Shown here: piece after piece, positions 8,384 through 17,042 of the stretch
How positions within the stretch are numbered: the first letter of the stretch is position 1
How the letters are laid out: each line of letters begins with the position of its first letter
Assembly: GCF_018614915.1 (NCBI RefSeq)
Contig: NZ_JAGGNU010000005.1
Coordinates: forward strand, 1-64,000
Length of the DNA stretch: 64,000 bases
Reading direction: 5' to 3'
Source: Variovorax paradoxus
GTDB lineage: Bacteria > Pseudomonadota > Gammaproteobacteria > Burkholderiales > Burkholderiaceae_C
Notes under the pieces: generated by a model
The model's input: only the letters and a program-made list of their open reading frames with translations
What the model was told of the DNA's origin: nothing
The model's database searches: none
Program-made: the position numbers and the translations under genes

Positions 8384-8399
8384 TGAGACACAAGTCTCA
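8384..8399. promoter_or_regulatory. Palindromic operator, probably for the divergent TetR protein
   Basis: TGAGAC (8384-8389), ACAA, GTCTCA (8394-8399) is a perfect 6-4-6 inverted repeat. It lies 81 bp upstream of the TetR start and 72 bp before the FAH-hydrolase start, in the only divergent promoter region of the cluster. Its size and symmetry are typical of TetR operators. Confidence 0.65.
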
Positions 8400-8470
8400 T
8401 AATCGATTTCCCCTGATCTCGAGGCGTCGGCGCAAGCCGCAAGAACCCGAGACGAGACGGAGACAAGGCG

Positions 8471-9337
8471 ATGCGCTTGGCCAGCTGGAGTTGGGGCGGA
8501 CGCGATTGCGTGGGCACGATCTCGCCCGACGGGCGCGAAGCCACGCCCTTGTCCGTGCGCGATGCCGCGCTCGGCGTGCTGCCGATCATCCAGGCCCTGG
8601 CACGCGACGAGCCGCTGCCGCCGCCCTCCGGCGCACGGCTCCCGGTCGAAGTCGTCACCCTGCGCGCACCGCTGCCGCGCCCGCTCAGAAGCCTGTTCTG
8701 CATCGGGCGCAACTACCGCGCGCACGCGACCGAACTCGCGAGCACGGTGTTCCGCGACACCATGCCCGAGAAAGACCCCTGGCCGATCGTCTTCGGCAAG
8801 CTGGGCGAATGCGTGATCGGGCCGCACGATGCGGTGCGCCTGCCGCCGCCCGCCACCTCGGTGCAGATCGACTACGAATCCGAACTGGCCGTCGTCATCG
8901 GCCGCGGCGGACGCGACATTTCGCGCTCGCGTGCGATGGACCACGTGTTCGGCTACACGGTCGTCAACGACGTGACCGCGCGCGACGTGCAGATGCGCCA
9001 CCAGCAATGGGAGCTGGGCAAGAGCTTCGACGGCTTCTGCCCGATGGGGCCGTGGATCGTGACCGCCGACGAGCTCGACGGCCGCGCCACGCGCGTGCGC
9101 GGCTGGGTCAACGGCGCGCTGCGCCAGGACGGCCTGACGAAGGACATGATCTTCGACATCCCCGCGCTGATCGAGACCTGCTCGCGCGGCATCACGCTGT
9201 ATCCCGGCGACGTGATCGCCACCGGCACGCCGGCCGGCGTGGGCATGGGCATGAACCCACCGCAATGGCTGCGGTCCGGCGACGTGGTGCGCATCGAGAT
9301 CGACGGCATCGGCGCCATCGAGACCCCCTTCGAGTAG
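8471..9337 (+). CDS. Fumarylacetoacetate hydrolase family protein
   Basis: FAH-fold enzyme, 288 residues, likely cutting a C-C bond in a 2,4-dioxo acid or acting as a decarboxylase or tautomerase in a ring-cleavage pathway. Visible family motifs are FCIGRNYRAHATEL near residue 76, the metal-binding DYESELAVVIGRGG near 135, NDVTARDVQ near 165 and GDVIATGTPAGVG near 245. It is the first gene of the plus-strand cluster and directly follows the predicted operator. The next gene starts 13 bp after its stop. Substrate unknown. Confidence 0.88.
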   Translation: MRLASWSWGGRDCVGTISPDGREATPLSVRDAALGVLPIIQALARDEPLPPPSGARLPVEVVTLRAPLPRPLRSLFCIGRNYRAHATELASTVFRDTMPEKDPWPIVFGKLGECVIGPHDAVRLPPPATSVQIDYESELAVVIGRGGRDISRSRAMDHVFGYTVVNDVTARDVQMRHQQWELGKSFDGFCPMGPWIVTADELDGRATRVRGWVNGALRQDGLTKDMIFDIPALIETCSRGITLYPGDVIATGTPAGVGMGMNPPQWLRSGDVVRIEIDGIGAIETPFE

Positions 9338-9350
9338 GCCGCCAAAGACC

Positions 9351-10148
9351 ATGACTTTCCATTTGATCGATCGCGTGGCCGTGGAAGAAGAAGGCGAGGG
9401 CCCTGCCGTCGTCTGCGTGCACGGCCTGGGCGGCAGCTCGAACAGCTTCACGCCGCTGATGCCGGCGCTCGCGCGGCACCGCGTGGTCCGCGTCGACCTG
9501 CCGGGCAGCGGGCGCTCGCAGCGGGCCGAGGGAGCGCTCTCGATCGAACGCTATGTCGAGACGCTGCTCGCTGTCTGCGAGCGCCTGAAGATTGCGCGGG
9601 CCCACTGGATCGGTCATTCGATGGGCACCATCGTCTGCCAGCACATCGCCGCCTCGCATCCCAAGCTGGCGGCCGGCGTCGCGCTGTTCGGTCCGCTGAT
9701 CGCGCCGCCGGATGCCGCGCGCACTGCCATGCAGGCGCGCGCGGCCAAGGCGCGCGAAGGCCCGGCGGGCATGCACGAGATCACGCAGTCGCTGCTGCAG
9801 GCCGCGATCTCCGCCGACACGCGCCAGCGCCTGCCGCTCGCCGTGGCTTTCGTTCGCGAGAGCCTGATGCGCCAGGAGGGCGAGGCCTATGCGCGCAGCT
9901 GCGAGGCGCTCGCCGGCGCGCAAGGAGCAGCTGTGGAGCGCATCGAGGCGCCGGTGCTGCTGGTCAGCGGCGACGAGGACGGCGTGGCGCCCCCGCAAGC
10001 GGTGCGCGCGATGGCCGACCGGCTGCACAAGGCGGCCAGCAAGCGCGTGGTGGTGCTGCCGCGCTGCGGGCACTGGACGCCGGTCGAGCGGCCCGAGGAA
10101 TGCCAGCGCGAACTGCGCGAATTCCTGACAACCCACGCGAGGGCATGA
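9351..10148 (+). CDS. Alpha/beta hydrolase
   Basis: A 265-residue alpha/beta hydrolase. The oxyanion strand is VCVHGLGGSSNSF near residues 23-35, the nucleophile elbow is GHSMG near 87, the acid is probably Asp in SGDEDGVAP near 208, and the catalytic His is in RCGHWTPVE near 240. This is the style of meta-cleavage product and enol-lactone hydrolases, but no closer subfamily can be named. Its stop overlaps the next start (ATGA), indicating translational coupling in the cluster. Confidence 0.88.
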   Translation: MTFHLIDRVAVEEEGEGPAVVCVHGLGGSSNSFTPLMPALARHRVVRVDLPGSGRSQRAEGALSIERYVETLLAVCERLKIARAHWIGHSMGTIVCQHIAASHPKLAAGVALFGPLIAPPDAARTAMQARAAKAREGPAGMHEITQSLLQAAISADTRQRLPLAVAFVRESLMRQEGEAYARSCEALAGAQGAAVERIEAPVLLVSGDEDGVAPPQAVRAMADRLHKAASKRVVVLPRCGHWTPVERPEECQRELREFLTTHARA

Positions 10149-11440
10149 ACATGGCCGATGTAATGTTCACCAACGTGCGCATCTTCGACGGCGGCGGCGA
10201 AGCGCCCTTCATGGGCGACGTGCTGGTGCAGGGCAACCGCATCGCACGCGTGGTGCCGACCGGCTACGGCGCACGTTCCGCGCCGGTGATGGGCGCACAG
10301 CTGATCGACGGCGCCGGCGCCTTCCTGATGCCGGGCATGGTGGAGGCGCACACGCACTTCTCGTGGAACGACCAGCCCAGCCTCGACGCGATCCAGCGCA
10401 TGCCGCCGGAAGAGCACATCCTGTGGTGCGCCGAAGTCGCCAAGCGCTACCTCGACATGGGCTGGACCAGCTGCGTCGGCGCCGCGGCGGCCAAGCCACG
10501 GCTCGACGTGGTGATCCGCAACGCGATCGCCGACGGCACCATCATCGGCCCGCGCTACCTCGCTGCCAGCCAGGAGATCACCGTGCCCGGCGGCCTCGGC
10601 GACACCACGCAGCCGCACCTGCCGCAGCCCGAGTTCGCCTTCGGCGCGGTCGTCAGCGGTGCCGAGGAGATGCGGCGCTGCGTGCGCATGTTCGCCAAGT
10701 ACGGCGTCGACTCGCTGAAGATCAATCTCTCGGGCGAGTCGATCACCGGCATGTCCAGCGAGATGAGCCAGTTCACCGAGGAGGAGATCGCCGTCTGCGT
10801 GCAGGAGGCCAAGGCCTGGGGCAAGCGCGTCGCCGCGCATGCGCGCTCCACCTGGTCGATCAAGCAGTGCGTGAAGCAGGGCATCGAGGTGATCTACCAC
10901 GCCAGCTTCACCGACGAGGAAGCGCTCGACATGCTGGAGGCGCACAAGTTCGAGCACTTCATCGCGCCGGGGCTGGCCTGGCTCATCAACACCTGCCACC
11001 ACGCGAGCGAGTGGGGCCTGACGCCCGAAGTGACCCGCAAGATGGGCTACCACCGCGAGCTCGAGGCCGCGGTCGAGAGCATGCGCGCGATGCGCCGGCG
11101 CGGCATCCGAATCCTGCCCGGCGGCGACTACGGCTTTGCGTGGACGCCGCACGGCACCAATGCGAAGGACCTCGAGTACTTCGTCAAGTACGTCGGCATG
11201 AGCACCATGGAAGCGCTGCTGTCGGCCACCGCGTGGGGCGGTCCGATGATGCGCATGGGCAAGGTGCTCGGCTACATCCGCGAGGGCTACCTCGCCGACA
11301 TCCTGCTCGTCGACGGCGACCCGCTGGCCGACATCACGGTGCTGCAGGACAAGGCGCGCATCCTGGCCGTGATGAAGGACGGCGAGTTTCACCGTGCGCC
11401 GCCGGTGCGGCGCTCGCAGACCACGCGGTGGGCGGCTTGA
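10145..11440 (+). CDS. Metal-dependent amidohydrolase, paralog 1
   Basis: TIM-barrel amidohydrolase of about 431 residues, related to imidazolonepropionase/prolidase-type enzymes that hydrolyse cyclic amides or amides. The metal-binding HxH lies in VEAHTHFSW near residue 69; later ligands are probable in AAHARST and IYHASFTDEE; the catalytic Asp is likely in LPGGDYGF near 325. The last strands end ADILLVDGDPL, typical of the small beta domain. The start ATG at 10145 overlaps the previous stop; ATG at 10151 is an alternative. It is homologous along its whole length to the next gene, so the pair arose by tandem duplication. Confidence 0.87.
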   Translation: MNMADVMFTNVRIFDGGGEAPFMGDVLVQGNRIARVVPTGYGARSAPVMGAQLIDGAGAFLMPGMVEAHTHFSWNDQPSLDAIQRMPPEEHILWCAEVAKRYLDMGWTSCVGAAAAKPRLDVVIRNAIADGTIIGPRYLAASQEITVPGGLGDTTQPHLPQPEFAFGAVVSGAEEMRRCVRMFAKYGVDSLKINLSGESITGMSSEMSQFTEEEIAVCVQEAKAWGKRVAAHARSTWSIKQCVKQGIEVIYHASFTDEEALDMLEAHKFEHFIAPGLAWLINTCHHASEWGLTPEVTRKMGYHRELEAAVESMRAMRRRGIRILPGGDYGFAWTPHGTNAKDLEYFVKYVGMSTMEALLSATAWGGPMMRMGKVLGYIREGYLADILLVDGDPLADITVLQDKARILAVMKDGEFHRAPPVRRSQTTRWAA

Positions 11441-11465
11441 CATGAAAGCACGGCCTTTGTCTTGT

Positions 11466-11488
11466 TCCCTCTCCCTCTGGGAGAGGGA
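11466..11488. repeat. CCCTCTCC hairpin repeat, copy 2
   Basis: CCCTCTCCC (11467-11475), loop TCT, GGGAGAGGG (11479-11487), with one more T/A pair outside. It fills most of the 66-bp gap between the two amidohydrolase genes and ends about 20 bp before the second start. The same core occurs at 110-129 and 30351-30371. In a transcript it would form a strong stem near the ribosome site. Confidence 0.7.
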
Positions 11489-11506
11489 GAAACGCGGGAG
11501 AAGCTC

Positions 11507-12790
11507 ATGAGCGACGTCGTCTTCACCAACGTCCGCATCCTCGACGGCACGGGGCAGAACCCGTACACCGGCAGCGTGCTGGTGCGCGGCAACCGCATCC
11601 GCCAGGTCGGGCGCAGCACGGCGCCGATCGCACCCGGCGGCGCCATGGTGGTCGACGGCGCCGGCGCCACGCTGATGCCCGGCCTGTGCGAGGCCCACAC
11701 GCATTTCTCGTGGAACGATGCGGCCACGCTCTCGGCGATCCAGCGCATGCCGCTGGAGGAACACGTGCTGTGGTGCGCCAAGGTGGCCAGGCGCTACCTC
11801 GAAGCCGGCTTCACCTCCTGCGTCGGCGCGGCCTGCGCGAAGCCGCGGCTCGACGTGGTGATCCGCAACGCCATCAACGCCGGCCAGATCCCCGGGCCGC
11901 GCTACCTGGCCGCGAGCCAGGAGATCACGGTGCCGGGCGGCCTGGGCGACGAGACCCTGCCGCACCTGCCCTTCCCCGAGTTCAGCTTCGGCGTCAACGT
12001 GAACTCGGCGGACGAGATGCGCAAGGTGGTGCGCATGTTCCTGAAGTACGGCGTCGATTCGATCAAGCTCAATCTCTCGGGCGACAACTTCACGCCCGAC
12101 TCGCCGGCCGAGACCACCTGGATGAGCGATGCCGAGGTGCACGCCGCGATGGAGGAAGTGCGGGTGCGCGGCAAGCGCGGCACGGCGCATGCGCGCTCGG
12201 CGGCCTCGGTCAAGCAGGCGCTGCGCCACGGCATCGACGTGATCTACCACGCCAGCTTCACCGACGAGGAGACGCTCGACATGCTGGAGGCGGCGAAGGA
12301 GCGCGTCTTCGTCGCGCCGGGCATCGCGATCCTCTACGCGATGCTGCACGAGGCCGCGCCCTACGGCATCACGCACGAGAAGGCGGTCGCGATGGGCTAC
12401 CAGATCGAGTGGGACGCCGCGCTCGAATCGCTCAAGGCCATGCACCGGCGCGGCGTGCGCATCCTGCCCGGCGGCGACTACGGCTTCGCCTTCACGCCGC
12501 ATTGCCAGAACGCCCGCGACCTGGAGTTCTTCGTCCGGTACCTCGGCTTCACGCCGGCCGAAGCGATCCGCTCGGCCACGCTCTACGGCGGCCAGATCAT
12601 GATGCGCGGCCACGAGCTCGGCACCATCCAGGACGGCTACCTGGCCGACCTGCTGCTGGTCGACGGCGACCCGCTCGCCAACCTGGCGATCCTGCGCGAC
12701 CCGAAGCGCATCCTCGCGGTGATGAAGGACGGCGAGTTCGCCAAGGCGCCGGAGATCGCGTCGCAGCGGGCCTGGGAGCACGCCGCATGA
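11507..12790 (+). CDS. Metal-dependent amidohydrolase, paralog 2
   Basis: Second amidohydrolase, about 427 residues, with the same architecture as its upstream neighbour: HxH in CEAHTHFSW, ligands in TAHARSA and IYHASFTDEE, and the LPGGDYGFAF motif. The two differ in their mid-barrel loops (for example HCQNARDLEFF against HGTNAKDLEYF), so they may act on related but distinct amides, or form two successive hydrolytic steps. ATG 11507 is chosen because it gives the same N-terminus (MSDVVFTNVRI) as paralog 1. The stop overlaps the livH start (ATGA). Confidence 0.87.
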   Translation: MSDVVFTNVRILDGTGQNPYTGSVLVRGNRIRQVGRSTAPIAPGGAMVVDGAGATLMPGLCEAHTHFSWNDAATLSAIQRMPLEEHVLWCAKVARRYLEAGFTSCVGAACAKPRLDVVIRNAINAGQIPGPRYLAASQEITVPGGLGDETLPHLPFPEFSFGVNVNSADEMRKVVRMFLKYGVDSIKLNLSGDNFTPDSPAETTWMSDAEVHAAMEEVRVRGKRGTAHARSAASVKQALRHGIDVIYHASFTDEETLDMLEAAKERVFVAPGIAILYAMLHEAAPYGITHEKAVAMGYQIEWDAALESLKAMHRRGVRILPGGDYGFAFTPHCQNARDLEFFVRYLGFTPAEAIRSATLYGGQIMMRGHELGTIQDGYLADLLLVDGDPLANLAILRDPKRILAVMKDGEFAKAPEIASQRAWEHAA

Positions 12791-13728
12791 GCCGAAGGCA
12801 ATGGGCGCTCTGGTTGCTGTTCGGCGTGCCGATCGCGGTGTTCGCCGTCTGGGCCATCGCCGACAACGCGCCGCTCTTCTTCAAGACCCTGCTCAACGGC
12901 CTGACGCTGGCGTCGCTGTACTTCCTGGTCGCCAGCGGCTTCACGCTGGTCTTCGGGCTGATGCGCAACGTCAACCTCGCGCACGGCTCGCTCTACCTGA
13001 TCGGCGCCTACATCGGCTGGGTGGTCGGCGAGCGCACCGGCTCCTGGGTGCTGGCGGTCGTGGCCGGCTTCCTGTCGGCCGCGCTGCTCGGTCTTCTGAT
13101 GCAGCTGCTCGTGTTCCGCCACATGCAGGGGCAGGACCTGCGGCAGACGCTGGTGACCATCGGGCTGTCGATCGTGCTGGCGGATCTCGCGCTGTGGATC
13201 TGGGGCGCCGAGATCTACACCTTCGACCCGCCCTCCTGGATCTACGGCTCGACCACGCTGCCGCTGGTCAACAAGTTTCCGACCTACCGCCTCATGGTGC
13301 TGCTTGCCTCGATCGTGATCGGCGTCGGCCTCTGGCTGCTGCTCGCACGCACCCGCATCGGCATGATGATCCGCGCCGGCGTCGACGACCGCGGCATGCT
13401 GGCGGCCTCCGGCGTCAACGTGCAGCGCGTGTTCGCGCTGACCTTCGGGATCGGCGCCGGCCTGGCCGGGCTCGCCGGCGTGGTCGGCGGCACCGCGCTG
13501 TCGATCTCGCCGGGCGAGGACACGCGCTACCTGCTGGCCTCGCTGGTGGTGGTGATCGTCGGCGGCATGGGCAGCGTGGTCGGCGCGGCGATCGGCGCGC
13601 TGCTGATCGGGTTGGCCGAGCAGTTCGGCCTGGCCTATGCGCCGACCTACAGCGTGGTGTTCACCTTCGTGATCATGGTGATCGCGCTGGCCTTCAAGCC
13701 GCGCGGGCTGATGGGGAAGAGTACATGA
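12787..13728 (+). CDS. Branched-chain amino acid-type ABC transporter permease, LivH family
   Basis: Inner-membrane permease of a Liv/HAAT-type importer, 313 residues with about 8 hydrophobic segments. The typical stretch NGLTLASLYFLVASGFTLVF near residue 38, the cytoplasmic loop AGVDDRGMLAASGVN near 200 and the end segment FKPRGLMGKST identify the LivH group. The start overlaps the amidohydrolase stop by 4 bp. The substrate is unlikely to be an amino acid only because of the family name; the surrounding hydrolases suggest an amide, ring or carboxylate compound (inference). Confidence 0.9.
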   Translation: MSRRQWALWLLFGVPIAVFAVWAIADNAPLFFKTLLNGLTLASLYFLVASGFTLVFGLMRNVNLAHGSLYLIGAYIGWVVGERTGSWVLAVVAGFLSAALLGLLMQLLVFRHMQGQDLRQTLVTIGLSIVLADLALWIWGAEIYTFDPPSWIYGSTTLPLVNKFPTYRLMVLLASIVIGVGLWLLLARTRIGMMIRAGVDDRGMLAASGVNVQRVFALTFGIGAGLAGLAGVVGGTALSISPGEDTRYLLASLVVVIVGGMGSVVGAAIGALLIGLAEQFGLAYAPTYSVVFTFVIMVIALAFKPRGLMGKST

Positions 13729-13789
13729 GCGCCGCGCCGGGCCGCCCCAAGCAAGCTCGCACCGCAGTGCGAAGCACGGAGGTACGCCG
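13729..13789. other. Short spacer with hairpin between livH and livM
   Basis: A 61-bp spacer that breaks the otherwise overlapping gene chain. It contains TCGCAC...GTGCGA, a 6-bp stem with a 4-nt loop, and ends with CGGAGG, a good ribosome site for livM. The sequence style resembles dispersed intergenic elements of this bacterial group (recollection, not checked). Confidence 0.35.
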
Positions 13790-14935
13790 ATGAGCGCGGC
13801 ACAGTGGCGACGGGCGATGAATTCTTCCGCGGCGGCGCACAACCAGCGCGCGCCTGCAGCCATGCGCCCGGTTCCGGGAGCCGTGCCCGCAGGCGGCGCG
13901 CAGCCCGAAGGCGGCACGCTGCGCCGGCTGCGCCAGCTCCTTCGTGCCGTCCGGGCGCGCCACGTCGTGGTCGCGCTGTTCGTGTTCGCCTACCCCTTCT
14001 TCGCCTCGCCCTTCTTCACCTTCCAGATCGGCGCGCAATCGCTCGCGCTCGGCCTGATCGCGCTGTCGCTCACCTTCCTCGGCGGCTACGGCGGCATGGT
14101 GTCGCTGGCGCAGATGACGGTGGCGGGCTTCGCGGCCTACATGCTGGCCATCTTCGGCACCAGCAGCAACCTCGCGATCAGCCTCGGCTGGCCCTGGTGG
14201 CTGGCGCTCGCGGTCGCGGTCTCGCTGGCCACGCTGTTCGCCGCGGCCGTGGGCTGGCTTTCGGTGCGCACCGAAGGCATCTACACCATCATGATCACGC
14301 TCGCGGTCGGCGTCGCCTTCTTCTATCTCGCGCAGCAGAACTACACGGTCTTCAACGGCTTCCAGGGCTTCAGCCGCATCGCGCCGCCGACGATCCTCGA
14401 ACTCGACCTGCGCGAGCCGATGCCCTTCTACTTCCTGGTGCTCGCCTGCGCGCTGGGCGGCTACTTCTTCGTCAAGCACCTTGTTCGCGCGCCCTTCGGC
14501 ATCGCGCTGCAGGGCATCCGCGACAACCCGCGCCGCATGCAGGCGCTGGGCTACAACCTCACCGCCCACCGCGTCGCGGCCTATGCGGTGGCGGGCTTCC
14601 TGGCGGCGGTCGGCGGCGTGCTGATGGTCTGGTACAACGGCCGCATCTCGCCCGGGACGATCGGCACCGGCGCGATGATCAACATCCTCATCATCGCCGT
14701 GCTCGGCGGCATGAAGCACCCGATCGGCGCCTTCATCGGCGCGATCGTGTTCGTCCTTCTGCAGAACTTCGCGATCGACCTGGTCGACCGCGAACGCTTC
14801 AATCTCGTGATCGGCGGAGTCTTCCTCGCGATCGTGCTGTTCTCCCCCGACGGGTTGCTGGGCTTGTGGCAGCAATTGCGCACTCGCCTCCAGCGCCCGC
14901 TCACCACCCGCGGCCGCGGCCGCATTCACCAATGA
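13790..14935 (+). CDS. Branched-chain amino acid-type ABC transporter permease, LivM family
   Basis: Second permease of the importer, 381 residues. A non-conserved polar N-terminus of about 50 residues precedes the membrane region. The LivM signature GIRDNPRRMQALGYN (about residues 242-256) and the C-terminal FSPDGLLGLW are present. The ATG at 13790 is preceded by CGGAGG with a 7-nt spacing, so the long N-terminus seems real. It works with the LivH protein encoded just upstream. Confidence 0.9.
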   Translation: MSAAQWRRAMNSSAAAHNQRAPAAMRPVPGAVPAGGAQPEGGTLRRLRQLLRAVRARHVVVALFVFAYPFFASPFFTFQIGAQSLALGLIALSLTFLGGYGGMVSLAQMTVAGFAAYMLAIFGTSSNLAISLGWPWWLALAVAVSLATLFAAAVGWLSVRTEGIYTIMITLAVGVAFFYLAQQNYTVFNGFQGFSRIAPPTILELDLREPMPFYFLVLACALGGYFFVKHLVRAPFGIALQGIRDNPRRMQALGYNLTAHRVAAYAVAGFLAAVGGVLMVWYNGRISPGTIGTGAMINILIIAVLGGMKHPIGAFIGAIVFVLLQNFAIDLVDRERFNLVIGGVFLAIVLFSPDGLLGLWQQLRTRLQRPLTTRGRGRIHQ

Positions 14936-14951
14936 CAACCAGGAGCGAGAC

Positions 14952-16205
14952 ATGAAGAAAAGCAGAAGAGTGTTCGGACGCAGCATCGTCGGCGCCGCGG
15001 CGCTGATCTCGATGGCCGGCTTGGCGCAGGCGCAGGAGACGTTGAAGATCGGCCTGCTGGCCACGCTCGAAGGTCCGTTCGCGGCGCCCGGCCAGGACAG
15101 CATGCGCGGCGCCGACCTGGCGCTCAAGCAGAAGAACGGCATGGCCGGCGGCAAGAAGATCGAGTTCGTCAAGGTCTCTTCCGACGCCACGCCGGACAAG
15201 GCGGTCAACGCCACGCGCAAGGCGGTCGAGCAGGACAAGGTGCCGATCATGATCGGCCCGCTGTCGGGCGACGAGGGCATCGCCGTCAAGAACTACGCGA
15301 AGACGCAGCCGAACATCACCTTCATCAACGGCTCGTCCGGCGCGCAGGCCGCAACGCTGACCGATCCGGCGCCCAACTTCTACCGCTTCAATACCGAGGG
15401 GGCGCAGTGGATGGTGGGACTGGGCGAGCACGCGCTGTCCAAGGGCTACAAGAAGGTCTACCTGATCTCCGAGGACTACGGCTTCCCCTATTCGCAGGTG
15501 CAGGGCTTCATGGCCAGCTACTGTGCCAAGGGCGGCAAGGTGGTCGACAAGGCCTGGGTGCCGCTGGGCACCAAGGACTATTCGTCTGTGATCGCGAAGA
15601 TCCCGAAGGACGTCGACGCCCTGCTGGTGGTGCTGGGCGGCTCGGACGCGGTGAACTTTCTGACCCAGTACGAGCAGGCCGGCGGCGACAAGCCGATGGT
15701 CGGCGGCTCGATCACGGTCGACCAGACGGTGCTCAACTTCAAGGGCAAGCGCCGCGAATCGCTGCTCGGCACCGCCTCGGCAGGGCCGATGGCCGATTCG
15801 ATCGACACGCCGGAATGGAAGAAGTTCGCGGCCGACTACAAGGCCAACTTCAAGGACGGCTTCCCGAGCCCCTCGCTCTTCGCCTACCTGTACTACATCA
15901 ACACCAAGGCGGCGCTCGATGCGCTCGACGCGGTCAAGGGCGACTTGTCGGGCAACCAGAAGGCCTATCGCGAGGCGCTGCAGAAGACCAGCTTCAAGGG
16001 CCCGGCCGGTGAAGTGAAGATCGATGCCAACCGCAACGGCGTCGGCCCCACCTACATCACCGAAGTGACGAAGGCTCCGGACGGCTCCTTCTACAACAAG
16101 GTGGTCAAGACCGTGCCCAACATCACGCAGACGCTGGGCCTGCCCGAGGCGGAATTCAAGAAGATGGGCCTGGGCACGCGCGACGTGCCAGATTGCCGCA
16201 AGTAA
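14952..16205 (+). CDS. ABC transporter substrate-binding protein, LivK family
   Basis: Periplasmic binding protein of 417 residues. The N-terminus is a Sec signal peptide (KKSRRVFGR, a hydrophobic core, then AGLAQAQE with cleavage likely after AQA). The mature chain starts [20 protein letters not shown], typical of periplasmic-binding fold type I proteins in Liv systems. AGGAG at 14941 is a good ribosome site. It delivers the substrate to the permeases encoded just upstream and the ATPases just downstream. Confidence 0.92.
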   Translation: MKKSRRVFGRSIVGAAALISMAGLAQAQETLKIGLLATLEGPFAAPGQDSMRGADLALKQKNGMAGGKKIEFVKVSSDATPDKAVNATRKAVEQDKVPIMIGPLSGDEGIAVKNYAKTQPNITFINGSSGAQAATLTDPAPNFYRFNTEGAQWMVGLGEHALSKGYKKVYLISEDYGFPYSQVQGFMASYCAKGGKVVDKAWVPLGTKDYSSVIAKIPKDVDALLVVLGGSDAVNFLTQYEQAGGDKPMVGGSITVDQTVLNFKGKRRESLLGTASAGPMADSIDTPEWKKFAADYKANFKDGFPSPSLFAYLYYINTKAALDALDAVKGDLSGNQKAYREALQKTSFKGPAGEVKIDANRNGVGPTYITEVTKAPDGSFYNKVVKTVPNITQTLGLPEAEFKKMGLGTRDVPDCRK

Positions 16206-16229
16206 CGCGACCCGCGAAGCGCAGCGGTC

Positions 16230-17042
16230 ATGGCCACGATCACACCCCTCCGGACGGCGGCGCCGCGCGGTGCCGCCGGTGCCGGCGCGCAGCTGCTGTC
16301 AGGCGACGCGCTGCGGCTGGCCGGGGTGACGCGGGCCTTCGGCGCGCTGCGTGCGGTCGACGACGTGTCGCTCACGGTCGCCGCCGGCCAGAAGTACGCG
16401 ATCCTCGGCTCCAACGGTGCCGGCAAGACCACGCTGTTCAACACCATCACCGGCGACTTTCCGGCCACGGCGGGGCGGATCCATTTCTTCGGCGAGGACA
16501 TCACGGAGCTGCCGCCCTGCGAACGCATCCGCAAGGGCCTGCGGCGAACCTACCAGTCCTCGCTGCTGTTTCGCGAGCTGACGGTGCGCGACAACCTCTT
16601 CCTCGCGGTGCGCGGCGTGGCCAGCGGGCGCTTCAGCTTCCTGCGCCCGCGCGCGGGCCATGCTTCGAGCCTCGCGACCGACGACCTGCTCGAACGCACG
16701 CGCCTCTCGCACATCGCCAGCGAGCGCGTCGCCAACCTGGCACACGGCCAGCAGCGCCAGCTGGAGATCGGCATGGCGCTGGCCGGCGCGCCGCGCCTGA
16801 TCCTGTTCGACGAGCCGGCCGCGGGCCTGTCGCCGGCCGAGCGCCGCGAGCTCGTGGCGCTGCTGCGCTCGCTGCCGGCGCACATGAGCTTCGTCTTGAT
16901 CGAGCACGATCTCGACATCGCCTTGCGCGTGGTCGACCGGGTCACCGTGATGCACAACGGCCGCGAGCTGCGCACCGGCAGCCCGGGCGAGATCGAGAAC
17001 GACGCGCAGGTGCAGGCGATCTACATGGGGAGCCGGCACTGA
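16230..17042 (+). CDS. ABC transporter ATP-binding protein, LivG family
   Basis: One of two ATPases of the importer, 270 residues. Walker [11 protein letters not shown] lies near residue 65, the signature is the variant [11 protein letters not shown] near 170, and Walker B is [13 protein letters not shown] near 190, followed by the switch His in [10 protein letters not shown]. The variant signature LAHGQ instead of LSGGQ is common in LivG proteins. The stop shares one base with the next start (TGATG). Confidence 0.92.
   Translation: MATITPLRTAAPRGAAGAGAQLLSGDALRLAGVTRAFGALRAVDDVSLTVAAGQKYAILGSNGAGKTTLFNTITGDFPATAGRIHFFGEDITELPPCERIRKGLRRTYQSSLLFRELTVRDNLFLAVRGVASGRFSFLRPRAGHASSLATDDLLERTRLSHIASERVANLAHGQQRQLEIGMALAGAPRLILFDEPAAGLSPAERRELVALLRSLPAHMSFVLIEHDLDIALRVVDRVTVMHNGRELRTGSPGEIENDAQVQAIYMGSRH

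Noticed and set aside
9887..12781. 964-codon open frame on the minus strand across the amidohydrolase genes
   Set aside because: It is antisense to two clear enzymes, is rich in Arg, His, Asp and Gln without any domain, and is expected from codon bias at this GC.
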